Assembly (NCBI GenBank): GCA_963700775.1
Contig: CAVOYU010000005.1
Coordinates: 124,001-188,000, forward strand
Direction: 5' to 3'
Source of the DNA: Thermohalobaculum sp963700775
GTDB lineage: Bacteria; Pseudomonadota; Alphaproteobacteria; Rhodobacterales; Rhodobacteraceae
DNA: 64,000 bases
The translations under genes and the position numbers were made by a program. How positions within the stretch are numbered: position 1 is the stretch's first letter; every line of letters starts with the position of its first letter. This document shows positions 9,512 through 18,340 of the stretch, piece after piece. The notes beneath the pieces were generated by a model. It did not search any database. It was not told the origin of the DNA and saw only the letters and a list, made by a program, of their open reading frames with translations.

Positions 9512-10135
9512 TCAGCCGAGCGCGGCGTCGATGTAGCCGCGTACCATCCGCCGGGCGCGCGCGACCGGCATCGCCGCCGGGTTGACTGCGATCTCGTACC
9601 AGAGGCCGGAGAGCAGGGCCGCGATTGTGTCGGCGACCGGGCCGGTGTCGCGCGCGATCCCCCGCTCGGCCGCCAGCGCCGCCACATGCGGGGCGAGTGT
9701 GTCGCGCATGGTCTCCGAAAAGCGGGTCATCTGGTCCTGCAGGTCGACCTCGCTGCGGGTCAGCGACCAGAAGGCGATATAGGCGCCCGCCACCTCGTCG
9801 CTGAGCCAGTAGTCGGAGAAATAGTGGTCGATCAGCGCATCGAGCCGGGCGGCCGGGCGCAGCCCGGCGCGCGCCCCGATCTCGCGCCGCTCGGCCTCGA
9901 AGCGCTGGGCCAGTGTCCGGTAGGCCTCGGCCAGCAGCTCGCTCCAGGAGGCGAAGAAATAGGAGATCAGGCTCGGGGCGACGCCAAGGTCGCGGGCGAC
10001 CTGGCGCATCGTCCATTGCTGCGGGCCGTGCCGGGCGAGGCAAGAGATCGTCGCCTCGACGATCTGGCGCCGCCGCGCCTCGGGGTCGAGGCGCGGGCCG
10101 CGGGGCGGGCTGGTCCGTGGACGTGATCCTGACAG
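9512..10135 (-). CDS. TetR-family transcriptional regulator, possible CTG start
   Basis: DNA-binding repressor. The N-terminal helix-turn-helix (DPEARRRQIVEATI, then WTMRQVARDLGVAPSLISYFF) is followed by a ligand-binding domain of BetI-like appearance. The HTH starts before the first in-frame ATG (10009); upstream there is no ATG, GTG or TTG until well past the domain. A CTG at 10135 lies eight bases after GGAGG and would give a 207-residue protein of normal length, so CTG initiation is the simplest reading; a one-base error near the N-terminus is the alternative. It lies downstream of, and may regulate, the spermidine-type ABC operon. Confidence 0.72.
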   Translation of the reverse strand: MSGSRPRTSPPRGPRLDPEARRRQIVEATISCLARHGPQQWTMRQVARDLGVAPSLISYFFASWSELLAEAYRTLAQRFEAERREIGARAGLRPAARLDALIDHYFSDYWLSDEVAGAYIAFWSLTRSEVDLQDQMTRFSETMRDTLAPHVAALAAERGIARDTGPVADTIAALLSGLWYEIAVNPAAMPVARARRMVRGYIDAALG

Positions 10136-10218
10136 CGTGCCATCCTCCGCGCTGAACAGGTGTTCAATATCCGAGGACGGGCCGGTCTGCCAGAGCCGAG
10201 CGGCCCCGGCGGCGGCCG

Positions 10219-11031
10219 CTACTTTCCCGACCCGGCGATCTGGTCGCCGTCGCGGGTCAGGTAGTAGGCGGCGAGGATCGGCAGGAAGGTGACCAGCACG
10301 ACCACCATCGCCACCACATTGGTCACCGGCCGCTGGCGCGGGCGCACCAGCTCCTCGAGCATCCAGATCGGCAGGGTCTGCTGCTGCCCGGCGGTGAAGG
10401 TGGTGACGATCACCTCATCGAAGCTCAGCGCGAAGGCGAGCATCCCACCCGCCAGCAGGGCGGTGCCGATATTCGGCAGGATCACATGGCGGAAGGTCTG
10501 GAACCCGTCGGCGCCGAGGTCCATCGACGCCTCGACCAGCGAGCCTGACAGGCGGCGGAAGCGCGCCACCGCATTGTTGTAGACCACCACGATGCAGAAG
10601 GTCGCGTGGCCCAGCACGATGGTCCAGGTCGAGAACGGGACCTCGGCGATCGAGAAGGCCGAGCGCAGCGCGATGCCGGTGATGATGCCAGGCAGCGCGA
10701 TCGGCAGGATCACCAGCAGCGACACCACCTCGCGGCCGAAGAACTTCGACCCCGACACCGCGGCGGCGCAGAGCGTGCCGAGGCAGATGGCGATCGCGGT
10801 CGAGACCGCCGCCACCTTCACCGAGAGCCCCAGCGCCGCCCAGACATCCGGCCGGTCCCAGGTCACCGCGAACCATTGCAATGTCAGGCCGGGCGGCGGG
10901 AACTGGTAGGTCCGCTCCTCGGTGGTGAAGGCATAGAGGAAGATCAGCAGCAGCGGCAGGTGCAGGAAGGCGAGGCCCGCGAAGGCCGCGATCTTCAGGC
11001 CGAGAGGGGCGCCGGATCGCTCAGAGCGCAT
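10219..11031 (-). CDS. Spermidine/putrescine-type ABC transporter permease (PotC-like)
   Basis: Inner-membrane permease of 270 residues with six predicted helices and the cytoplasmic EAA loop LVEASMDLGADGFQTFRHV. FDEVIVTTFTAG is the conserved stretch following that loop in PotC/YdcV-type proteins. Its start overlaps the stop of the PotB-like gene by 11 bp. Last gene of a D-A-B-C operon. Such importers carry polyamines, opines, choline derivatives or other cationic solutes; the sequence does not settle the substrate. Confidence 0.88.
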   Translation of the reverse strand: MRSERSGAPLGLKIAAFAGLAFLHLPLLLIFLYAFTTEERTYQFPPPGLTLQWFAVTWDRPDVWAALGLSVKVAAVSTAIAICLGTLCAAAVSGSKFFGREVVSLLVILPIALPGIITGIALRSAFSIAEVPFSTWTIVLGHATFCIVVVYNNAVARFRRLSGSLVEASMDLGADGFQTFRHVILPNIGTALLAGGMLAFALSFDEVIVTTFTAGQQQTLPIWMLEELVRPRQRPVTNVVAMVVVLVTFLPILAAYYLTRDGDQIAGSGK

Positions 11032-11959
11032 CGAACGCTCCCTGCCGCTTGGCCATCCAGAGGTAGAAGCCCATGATCACGATCGGCACCACGGTGAAGG
11101 CGGCGGCCAGCGGGATGTTCCCCGCTGTGCCCTGATGGGCATAGACCGCCTGGCCGATGAACAGCCGCGACGAGCCGACGATCTGCGGGATGATGTAGTC
11201 TCCCAGCGTCAGCGAGAAGGTGAAGATCGACCCCGCGATGATGCCGGGCAGCGCCAGCGGCAGGATGACCGTGAACAGGGTCTGCCCCGGCGAGGCCCCG
11301 AGGTCGGACGAGGCCTCGATCAGGCTCGCCGGCACCCGCTCGAGCGATGCCTGCATCGGCAGGATCATGAACGGCATCCAGACATACACGAAGACCAGGA
11401 AGGTGCCGATATAGCTGACCGACAGCGAGTTGCCGCCGACCACGGGCAGCGCCAGCACCGCGTCCAGCACCGGCGTCAGGCCGGCCTTGTCCACGAACCA
11501 GGTGAGGATCCCCTCCTTGGCCAGGATCAGCTTCCAGGCATAGACCTTGACCAGGTAGCTCGACCACAGGGGCAGCATGACGCCCAGATAGAACAGCGCC
11601 TTCCAGCGCCCCTTGGCGTAGCGCGCGGCGAAATAGGCGATCGGGAAGGCGATCACCGCCGAGGCGAGCGTCACCGCCGCCGCCATCGTCACGGTGCGGA
11701 GGATGATGTCGAAATTCGACGGCCGCAGCAGCTCGGCATAGGTCTTGAGCGTGAGTTCGTAATTGATCAGCCCCGAGAACTCGTCGATCGAGAAGAAGCT
11801 CTGCAGCAGCAGCGCGAACAGCGCGCCGAGATAGACCACGCCGAGCCAGAGGACTGGCGGCGTAAGCATGAGCAGCAAGAGCAGCCCCGGCCGCCGCCAC
11901 AGCAGGTCCGAGATCCGGGCAGCCAGCCCCGCACGGGCAGCGGTTACGGCGCCGGCCAT
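11021..11959 (-). CDS. Spermidine/putrescine-type ABC transporter permease (PotB-like)
   Basis: Permease of 312 residues with a membrane helix near residues 25-48, then the conserved five-helix core with EAA loop LIEASSDLGASPGQTLFTV and the motif SFTLGDYIIPQIVG as SLTLGDYIIPQIVG. The start at 11959 (MAGAVTAAR) overlaps the ATPase stop in a TGATG junction, which favours it over the Met 39 bases upstream. Pairs with the PotC-like protein to form the channel. Confidence 0.88.
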   Translation of the reverse strand: MAGAVTAARAGLAARISDLLWRRPGLLLLLMLTPPVLWLGVVYLGALFALLLQSFFSIDEFSGLINYELTLKTYAELLRPSNFDIILRTVTMAAAVTLASAVIAFPIAYFAARYAKGRWKALFYLGVMLPLWSSYLVKVYAWKLILAKEGILTWFVDKAGLTPVLDAVLALPVVGGNSLSVSYIGTFLVFVYVWMPFMILPMQASLERVPASLIEASSDLGASPGQTLFTVILPLALPGIIAGSIFTFSLTLGDYIIPQIVGSSRLFIGQAVYAHQGTAGNIPLAAAFTVVPIVIMGFYLWMAKRQGAFDAL

Positions 11960-12951
11960 CAGCCGGCCTCCATCAGGTGCAGCGCCTCGGCGTCCCACAT
12001 CAGGCCTGCCGGCTCGCCCTCGCCGGGCACCGGACTCCCTGCCGGCACCAGCGCCGCCAGCGCGACCCCGTCGACCGCGACAGAGACCCGCGTGGCGGCG
12101 CCGAGGTAGCGCACCGACGCGACCCGGCCCGTCACCCGCGCCGTCGAAGGGTTGGCGAGGCGGATCGACTCCGGCCTCAGGCTCGCCCAGGAGGCGGGGC
12201 CGCCCAGCGCCTTGGTCAGCTCCGGCGGCAGCACGTTCGACGAGCCGACGAAATCGGCGACGAAGCGGGTGCGCGGCCGGTCATAGATTTCCTGCGGCGT
12301 GCCGACCTGGACGATCTTCCCCTCGTTGAACACCGCCACCCGGTCCGCCATCGACAGCGCCTCGCCCTGGTCGTGGGTGACGAAGACGAAGGTGATGCCG
12401 AGCTGGTGCTGCAGGGTCTTGAGCTCCTCCTGCATCTGCTCGCGGAGCTTGAGGTCGAGCGCGCCCAGCGGCTCGTCGAGCAGGAGCACCCGCGGCTGGT
12501 TCACCAGCGCCCGTGCCAGCGCCACCCGCTGGCGCTGGCCGCCGGAGAGCTGCCCCGGCCGCCGGTCGCCATAGCCCTCGAGCTTGACCAGTGCCAGCGC
12601 CTCGTCGGCGCGGGCGTGGCGCTCGGACTTCGTGACCTTCTTCACCATCAGCCCGTAGGCGACATTGTCGCGCACGTTCAGATGCGGGAACAGCGCATAG
12701 TCCTGGAACACGGTGTTGACGTTGCGCCGGTAGGGCGGCAGACCCTCCACCGTCTCGCCGAAGATCTCGATATGCCCGGCGGTCGGCTGCTCGAACCCGG
12801 CGATCAGGCGCAGGCAGGTGGTCTTGCCCGAGCCCGACGGCCCCAGCATGGCGAAGAACTCGCCCTCGGCGATGTCGAGGTCCACGCCGTCGACGGCGCG
12901 CACGGCACCGAAATGGCGCGAGACCTTCTGGAACAGGACGGCAGTGGTCAT
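11959..12951 (-). CDS. Spermidine/putrescine-type ABC transporter ATP-binding protein (PotA-like)
   Basis: ATPase of 330 residues. Walker A GPSGSGKTT, Q-loop VFQDYALFPH, signature LSGGQRQR, Walker B LLLDEPLGALD and switch THDQGEA are intact, followed by a TOBE domain (about 240-325) as in PotA/CysA-type importers. It is separated from the binding-protein gene by 99 bp containing a hairpin and joins the PotB-like gene by a TGATG overlap. Confidence 0.9.
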   Translation of the reverse strand: MTTAVLFQKVSRHFGAVRAVDGVDLDIAEGEFFAMLGPSGSGKTTCLRLIAGFEQPTAGHIEIFGETVEGLPPYRRNVNTVFQDYALFPHLNVRDNVAYGLMVKKVTKSERHARADEALALVKLEGYGDRRPGQLSGGQRQRVALARALVNQPRVLLLDEPLGALDLKLREQMQEELKTLQHQLGITFVFVTHDQGEALSMADRVAVFNEGKIVQVGTPQEIYDRPRTRFVADFVGSSNVLPPELTKALGGPASWASLRPESIRLANPSTARVTGRVASVRYLGAATRVSVAVDGVALAALVPAGSPVPGEGEPAGLMWDAEALHLMEAG

Positions 12952-13010
12952 CTCAGGGCTTCCCCGTGCCCCGGCCCTGGGCCTCGACAGGCCGGGCGGA
13001 ACGGAACGAG

Positions 13011-13031
13011 GCCCCGGCTCAAGGCCGGGGC
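13011..13031 (-). terminator. Stem-loop between PotD-like and PotA-like genes
   Basis: Perfect 8-bp G/C stem (gccccggc / gccggggc, loop of 5) 20 bp after the binding-protein stop. No T-run; probably an attenuator or RNA-stabilising hairpin, in the same place as the one after phnS2. Confidence 0.45.
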
Positions 13032-13050
13032 ATCATGTCGATTGTGCGGC

Positions 13051-14211
13051 TCAGCGCCCGCCGATCACGCCGATATAGTCCGACACCCAGCGGTAATAGG
13101 GCACGCACTCGCCCTGGCTGGCGCATTTCGAGACCGGGGTGGTCCAGAACCGGATCTTCTCGAAATCGCCGAGCCCGTTGGCGGCGCAGCCCTCGGCATT
13201 CTGCATGCCGCGTCCGTCCGTGCAGGCGGCCGGCACGCTCGGCACCGCGCCGAACCAGACCGAGAGGTCGGACTGCAGGTTCGAGCTCAGCGTGTGCTCC
13301 ATCCACAGGTAGCTGCAGTTCGGATGGGTGGCGTCCGCATGCAACATGGTGGTGTCGGCCCAGCCCGTGGCCCCCTCGACCGGGATGGTCGAGGCAACCG
13401 GCTGGCTCTCGGACTTCAGGATGTTGACCTGGAACGGCCAGGAGCCCGAGGCGACCACGCCCTCGTTCTTGAAATCGTCCATCTGGATGAAGGCGTCGTG
13501 CCAGTAGCGGCCGACCAGCTTGCGCTGCTGGCGCAGCAGGTCGAGGGCCGCCTTGTACTGGTCCTCGTTCAGCTCGTAGGGGTTCTTGATCCCGAGCTCG
13601 GGCTTGTTGTGCATCAGGTAGAGCGCCGCGTCGGCCACGTGGATCGGGCCGTCATAGGCCTGGACACGGCCGGCATTCGGCTTGCCGTCCGGCAGGTCCA
13701 TCGGCTCGAACACCACGCTCCAGCTCGCGGGCGCCTCCGGGAACACCTTGGTGTTGTACATCAGCACGTTGGGGCCCCACATGTAGGGCGTGCCGTAGTG
13801 GACGCCGTCCACCGTGTGCCAGGGCGCGTTCTGCAGCCGCTCGTCGACCGTCGACCAGCTCGGGATCAGTGCGGTGTTGACCGGCTGCACCCGCTTGCCG
13901 GCGATCAGCCGGAGCGAGGCGTCGCCCGAGGCGGTGACGAGGTCGAAGCCGCCCTCGTTCATCAGCGCCACCATCTCGTCCGAGGTGTTCGCGGTCTTGA
14001 CGTTGACCTTGCAGCCGGTGGCCTCCTCGAACTTGGTCACCCAGTCGAAGGCTGCGTCGGTCTCGCCGCGCTCGATATAGCCGGGCCAGGCGACGATATC
14101 GACCTGCCCCTCGCCGGCCCCGAGGGCCTGGAGCATCTCGGCCGCCGGGGCTTGGGCTGCGAGGCCGAACATAAGCGCCGCGGCCGCGCAGGACGCAGTG
14201 AAGGTTCTCAT
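13051..14211 (-). CDS. Spermidine/putrescine-type ABC transporter, periplasmic binding protein (PotD-like)
   Basis: 386-residue binding protein with a signal peptide (about 1-23, cleavage near APAAEM). The first strand QVDIVAWPGYIERG, the ATGCKVNVKTANTSDEM segment and YGTPYMWGPNVLMYN are typical of the PotD/PotF family. Two Cys-containing segments near the C-terminus (AACTDGRGMQNAEGC and KCASQGEC) suggest disulfides, less usual for PotD. The start at 14211 precedes the signal peptide; open frame further upstream is without family features. First gene of the importer operon. Confidence 0.88.
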   Translation of the reverse strand: MRTFTASCAAAALMFGLAAQAPAAEMLQALGAGEGQVDIVAWPGYIERGETDAAFDWVTKFEEATGCKVNVKTANTSDEMVALMNEGGFDLVTASGDASLRLIAGKRVQPVNTALIPSWSTVDERLQNAPWHTVDGVHYGTPYMWGPNVLMYNTKVFPEAPASWSVVFEPMDLPDGKPNAGRVQAYDGPIHVADAALYLMHNKPELGIKNPYELNEDQYKAALDLLRQQRKLVGRYWHDAFIQMDDFKNEGVVASGSWPFQVNILKSESQPVASTIPVEGATGWADTTMLHADATHPNCSYLWMEHTLSSNLQSDLSVWFGAVPSVPAACTDGRGMQNAEGCAANGLGDFEKIRFWTTPVSKCASQGECVPYYRWVSDYIGVIGGR

Positions 14212-14339
14212 CTTGGGGTCTCCCTGAGCGAAACTGTTGTGGCGGCGGCATTGATGGCCACCGTCGGCGGGCAGTATGCGCCGGAAATCTGTGGTTCGAA
14301 AAGCGAATTCCGGGGGCCTCCCCGTTTGTGCCGCAAGCG

Positions 14340-15254
14340 TCAGAGACCCCGCCCCGGCACCGACCGCGCCGCCAGCGCCCGGCGCGCCCTCTGGCGCTCG
14401 CGGTAGAGCGTGTAGATTCCGGTGCCGACCACGATGGCGCTGCCCGCCAACATCGCCGCGCTCGGCCGGTCGCCGAAGACGACGGCCCCGAGCAGGATCG
14501 CCCAGATCAGGATCGTGTAGCGGAATGGCGAGACGAAGCCGATCTCGCCATGGCGCATCGACAGGACGTTGAAGACGTAGCCGATCAGCAGGAACACCGC
14601 CGCCGCCGCCAGCAGCGCCATGGCATCGCCGGTGACCGGCGCCCATGTGCCGGTGGCGGCGGCGGCGATGCCGCCGAACAGCATGATGCCCGACCCGGTG
14701 GTCAGCGCCACGAAGATCGAGGGCACGTCGCGGGTCAGCCGCCGGGTGGAGAGGTCGCGCACCACCATGAAGACGATCGCGCCCACGGCCCAGAGCGCGT
14801 AGATGGTGAAGCCCTCCGAGCCGGGCTGGATGATCACCAGCACGCCCAGGAACCCGACCGCGATCGCCGCGTAGCGGCGCCAGCCCACGGGTTCGCCGAG
14901 GAACAGCGCCGCACCCAGCGTCACCGCCAGCGGCATCGACTGCAGGATCGCGGTGGCGTTGGCGATCGGCATGTTGAAGAGCGCGGTCAGGAAGCAGGTG
15001 GTCCCGCCGATCTCGGCCGCCATCCGGAGCAGGAGCAGCCTGCGGTCCGTCGGCCCGAGCGTCGGCATCAGCGCGCCCCGGCTCAGCGCGAACAGCGCCA
15101 GCATCGCGCAGGCCATGAGGCCGCGCAGGAAGATCGCCTGGAACAGCGTCAGCTCCTGCGACACCAGCTTCATCAGCGTGTCGTTGCAGACGAAGCCGGC
15201 CATGCCGATCATCATGAAGACGGCGCCGCGCGCATTGTCGGAGAGAGGGGCCAT
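14340..15254 (-). CDS. EamA-domain drug/metabolite transporter
   Basis: Ten predicted transmembrane helices in two EamA repeats, length about 304 residues. Conserved features include FLRGLMA near helix 2 and IANATAILQSMPLAVTLGAALFLGEP at the end of repeat one. The start at 15254 (MAPLSDNARG) lies directly before the first helix and is preferred; Met at 15290 is an alternative and neither has a strong ribosome-binding site. Probably exports small metabolites or amino acids; direction and substrate unknown. Confidence 0.82.
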   Translation of the reverse strand: MAPLSDNARGAVFMMIGMAGFVCNDTLMKLVSQELTLFQAIFLRGLMACAMLALFALSRGALMPTLGPTDRRLLLLRMAAEIGGTTCFLTALFNMPIANATAILQSMPLAVTLGAALFLGEPVGWRRYAAIAVGFLGVLVIIQPGSEGFTIYALWAVGAIVFMVVRDLSTRRLTRDVPSIFVALTTGSGIMLFGGIAAAATGTWAPVTGDAMALLAAAAVFLLIGYVFNVLSMRHGEIGFVSPFRYTILIWAILLGAVVFGDRPSAAMLAGSAIVVGTGIYTLYRERQRARRALAARSVPGRGL

Positions 15255-15344
15255 GGATGTCCGGCGAAGGAGGGGCGCTGATCCGCTCATGCCTGAGCGG
15301 GCTCGGGCGCGCAACCGGAATTGCGGCGGATAGCCGTCGCTGGC

Positions 15345-15590
15345 CTACCCCCCGACGATCCGGGGCAGCAGCACCACCTCGCTGTCGGGGCGGATCGGGG
15401 TGAACCAGGAGTCGTTGTAGACCAGCCCGTCGATCGACACCGACACGCCGCGCTCGATCTGCGGCCGGACGCCAGGGTACGCCTCCGCGAGCCGGTCGAG
15501 CAGCTCGCGGAGATTTCTCGCTTCGATCTCGACCTCGCCGCGCCCCTCGGTGGCGGCGCGCAGCGAGCCCCATATCGCGACCTTGACCAT
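15345..15590 (-). CDS. MoaD/ThiS-like ubiquitin-fold sulfur carrier
   Basis: 81-residue protein with a beta-grasp pattern (MVKVAIWGSLRAATEGRGEVE ... ends LPRIVGG) and the C-terminal Gly-Gly that accepts sulfur as a thiocarboxylate in MoaD and ThiS. The start at 15590 has GGAGG about ten bases upstream. It begins 20 bp after the stop of the molybdenum hydroxylase large subunit, so it belongs to that operon and may serve molybdopterin synthesis or cofactor sulfuration for this enzyme. No MoaE or ThiG partner is visible in the window. Confidence 0.78.
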   Translation of the reverse strand: MVKVAIWGSLRAATEGRGEVEIEARNLRELLDRLAEAYPGVRPQIERGVSVSIDGLVYNDSWFTPIRPDSEVVLLPRIVGG

Positions 15591-15609
15591 CGGCCGGGCG
15601 CCTCCGACC

Positions 15610-17858
15610 TCAGGCGCGGGCACCCTCGATGGCTTTCAGCACCTTGGGCGGCGACATCGGCAGGTCGGTCAGCCGGACCCCCGCCGCCGCCGAGACCGCA
15701 TTGGCAACCGCAGCCAGCGGCGGCACGATCGAGGTCTCGCCGACGCCCCGCACCCCGTAGGGATGGCCGGGATTCGGTATCTCGAGGATCACCGTGTCGA
15801 TCATCGGCAGGTCCGAGCAGACCGGAATCCGGTAGTCGAGGAAGCCCGGGTTCTGCAGCCGTCCATCCTTGCCATAGATGTACTCCTCATTCAGTGCCCA
15901 GCCGATTCCCTGCGCCGCGCCGCCCTGGAACTGGCCCTCGACGTAAGCCGGATGCACCGCCTTGCCGGCATCCTGGAACACCGTGTAGCGCAGCACCTTC
16001 ACGGCGCCGGTCTCCGGGTCGACCTCGGTGTCGACCATGTGGGTCGCAAAGCTCACCCCCGCACCCTCGGCATTGACCTCGTGGTGCCCGGCGATCGGGC
16101 CGCCGGTGTTCGACGCGATGGCGGCGATCTCCTTCAGCGACATCGGCGGGAACTTGCCGGCGTTGGGGCCGGCGGGCTTGGCATGCCCGTCCTCCCAGGT
16201 CACGGCATCCGCATCGATGCCCCAGACCTTGGCCGCCCGTTCGCAGCAGACCTTGATCGCCTCGCGCGCCGCCTTGATGGTGGCGAGCCCGACCGCGAAG
16301 GTCACCCGGCTGCCGTCGGTGACCTCGTTCTGGCCGAGCGCGCCGGTGTCCGCGATCACGGTACGGACCTGCTCGTAGGGAATGCCCAGTTCCTCCGCCG
16401 CCATCATGCTCATCGAGGCACGCGAGCCGCCGATATCCGGGTTGCCCTCGGTCAGCGTCACGGTGCCGTCCGGGGTCACGTTCAGGCTCACGCAGGTGTC
16501 GCCGCCGAAGTTGAACCAGAAGCCGCAGGCGACGCCCCGGCCCTGGTTCTTGCCGAGCTTGGCCTTCCAGTGCGGGTGTTTCCTGGCCGCTTCCAGCGTC
16601 GCCGGCAGGCCGATCTGGTTGAAGGTCGGCCCGTAGGACGACTTTGTGCCCTCGCGCGCGGCGTTCTTGATCCGGACCTCGAGCGGGTCCAGCCCAAGCT
16701 TGACGCAGAGCTCGTCGATCACCGACTCGACCGCGAAGGCGCCCATCGGCGCGCCCGGCGCGCGGTAGGCGGCCTGCTTCGGCCGGTTGGTGACCACGTC
16801 GTAGCCGATCGACTTGACGTTCTTGAGGTCATAGGGCGCGAAGCACGCCATGGCCCCGAACTGCACCGGCGAGCCCGGATAGGCGCCGCCCTGGTAGCGC
16901 AGCTCGGCCAGGCCGGCGGTGATGGTGCCGTCCTTCTTCATGCCGATCTTGCAGTCCATCGAGGTCGAGGAAGTCGGCCCGGTGGCCCGGAACACCTCCT
17001 CGCGGCTCATGGTCATCTTGACCGGCCGGTTGGCCTTCTTCGACAGCACGAGTGCCACCGGCTCGAGGAACACGGTGGTCTTGCCGCCGAAGCCGCCGCC
17101 GATCTCCGAGGCGGTGACCCGCAGATGGCTGACATCCATGCCCAGCAGCCCGGCGCAGGTGTTGCGCACCATGTAGTGGCCCTGAGTGCAGACCCAGAGA
17201 TCGGCGATCCCGTCCGGCCCGACCGAGGCGAGGCAGGCATGGGGCTCGATGTAGCCCTGGTGGGTCGCGGCGGTCTTCAGGCTCCGCGAGATCACCAGAT
17301 CGGCCTGCTTGAAGCCTTTCTCCACGTCGCCATGGCCGTATTCGAAACGGTGGGCGACATTGCCGAATAGCCTTTCGGCACGGTCTCGTCCGAAAGGCCC
17401 CGGTGCAGCACCGGCGCGCCCTTCTTCATCGCCGCGTCGACGTCGGTGACGTGGGGCAGCACCTCGTAGTCGACCTTGATCGCCTTCAGGGCCTTGCGCG
17501 CCGCATGGGCGCTGGTGGCGGCCACGGCGGCCACCGCGTGACCGTCATAGAGCGCCTTCTTGCCGGCCATCACGTTGTCGAGGACATCGGCCAGGTCGGC
17601 GCGGGTCTTGGGGAAGTCCTTGCGGGTGACCACCGCCTTGACGCCCGGCACCTTCTCGGCCTTCGAGGTGTCGATGCCCTTGATCTTCGCATGGGCGTGA
17701 GGGCTCCGCAGGATCCGTCCCACCAGCATGCCGGGCGCATTCATGTCGGCGCCGAAGCGGGCGCGTCCGGTCACCTTGTCGATGCCGTCGGGCCGCGGCA
17801 CCCTCGTGCCCACCACCTTGAACTTGCGCGGTGCGTCTGCTCGCTTGTCGAGCGCCAT
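15610..17858 (-). CDS. Xanthine dehydrogenase family molybdopterin-binding subunit (frameshifted)
   Basis: Large catalytic subunit of a three-subunit molybdenum hydroxylase, about 750 residues when the frame is joined. The N-terminal Ald_Xan_dh_C a/b-hammerhead domain contains DKVTGRARFGADMN; the MoCo domains carry IGGGFGGKT, AAYRAPGAPMGAFAVES and near the C-terminus GVRGVGETSIVPP with the catalytic Glu. The AYRAPG loop is of the general XDH type, not the AYxCSFR of form I CO dehydrogenase. The frame breaks at 17370-17372, where losing one C from a CC pair explains the shift (VPKG / LFGNVAHRFEYG). Order FAD-FeS-Mo subunit-MoaD in one operon. Substrate unknown. Confidence 0.85.
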
Positions 17859-17860
17859 GG

Positions 17861-18337
17861 TCAGGCCCTCCTCATTTCCTTGGCCGTGTCCAACACGGCA
17901 CGGACGATCTTGTCATACCCGGTGCAGCGGCAGAGATTGCCGGCGAGCCAGTAGCGGACCTCGGTCTCGGTCGGGTTCGGGTTGCGGTCCAGCAGTGCCT
18001 TGGCCGCCACCAGGAAGCCCGGCGTGCAGATGCCGCACTGGAGCGCGGCGTGGTCGAGGAACTTCTGCTGCAGCGGGTGCAGCTTCTCGCCGTCGGCCAT
18101 GCCCTCGATGGTGGTGATCTTGCGGCCATCGGCCTCGGCGCCCAGCACCAGGCAGGCGCAGACCAGCCGGCCGTCGACGGTGACCGAGCAGGCGCCGCAG
18201 TCGCCGGTGCCGCAGCCCTCCTTGGCGCCGGTGAGCCCAAGATGGTCGCGCAGCACGTCGAGCAGGGTCTCGTCCGGCTCGCACAGGAATTCGGAGGCGT
18301 CACCGTTGATGGTGGTGGATACGTGGATCTTGCTCAT
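17861..18337 (-). CDS. [2Fe-2S] subunit of molybdenum hydroxylase
   Basis: 158-residue electron-transfer subunit (CoxS/XdhC-type). The N-terminal plant-ferredoxin-like cluster site is GCGTGDCGAC plus a downstream Cys in LVCACL, and the C-terminal four-helix cluster site is CGICTPGF followed by CRCTGY. Both [2Fe-2S] sites are complete. It begins three bases after the FAD-subunit stop and ends two bases before the large-subunit start, so the three subunits are co-translated. Confidence 0.93.
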   Translation of the reverse strand: MSKIHVSTTINGDASEFLCEPDETLLDVLRDHLGLTGAKEGCGTGDCGACSVTVDGRLVCACLVLGAEADGRKITTIEGMADGEKLHPLQQKFLDHAALQCGICTPGFLVAAKALLDRNPNPTETEVRYWLAGNLCRCTGYDKIVRAVLDTAKEMRRA

Positions 18338-18340
18338 CTC

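Noticed and set aside
15550..17370. Long plus-strand open frame of about 600 codons opposite the molybdenum hydroxylase large subunit
   Set aside because: Arg/His/Gly/Asp-rich shadow translation caused by high GC; the minus strand encodes a conserved protein across the same DNA.
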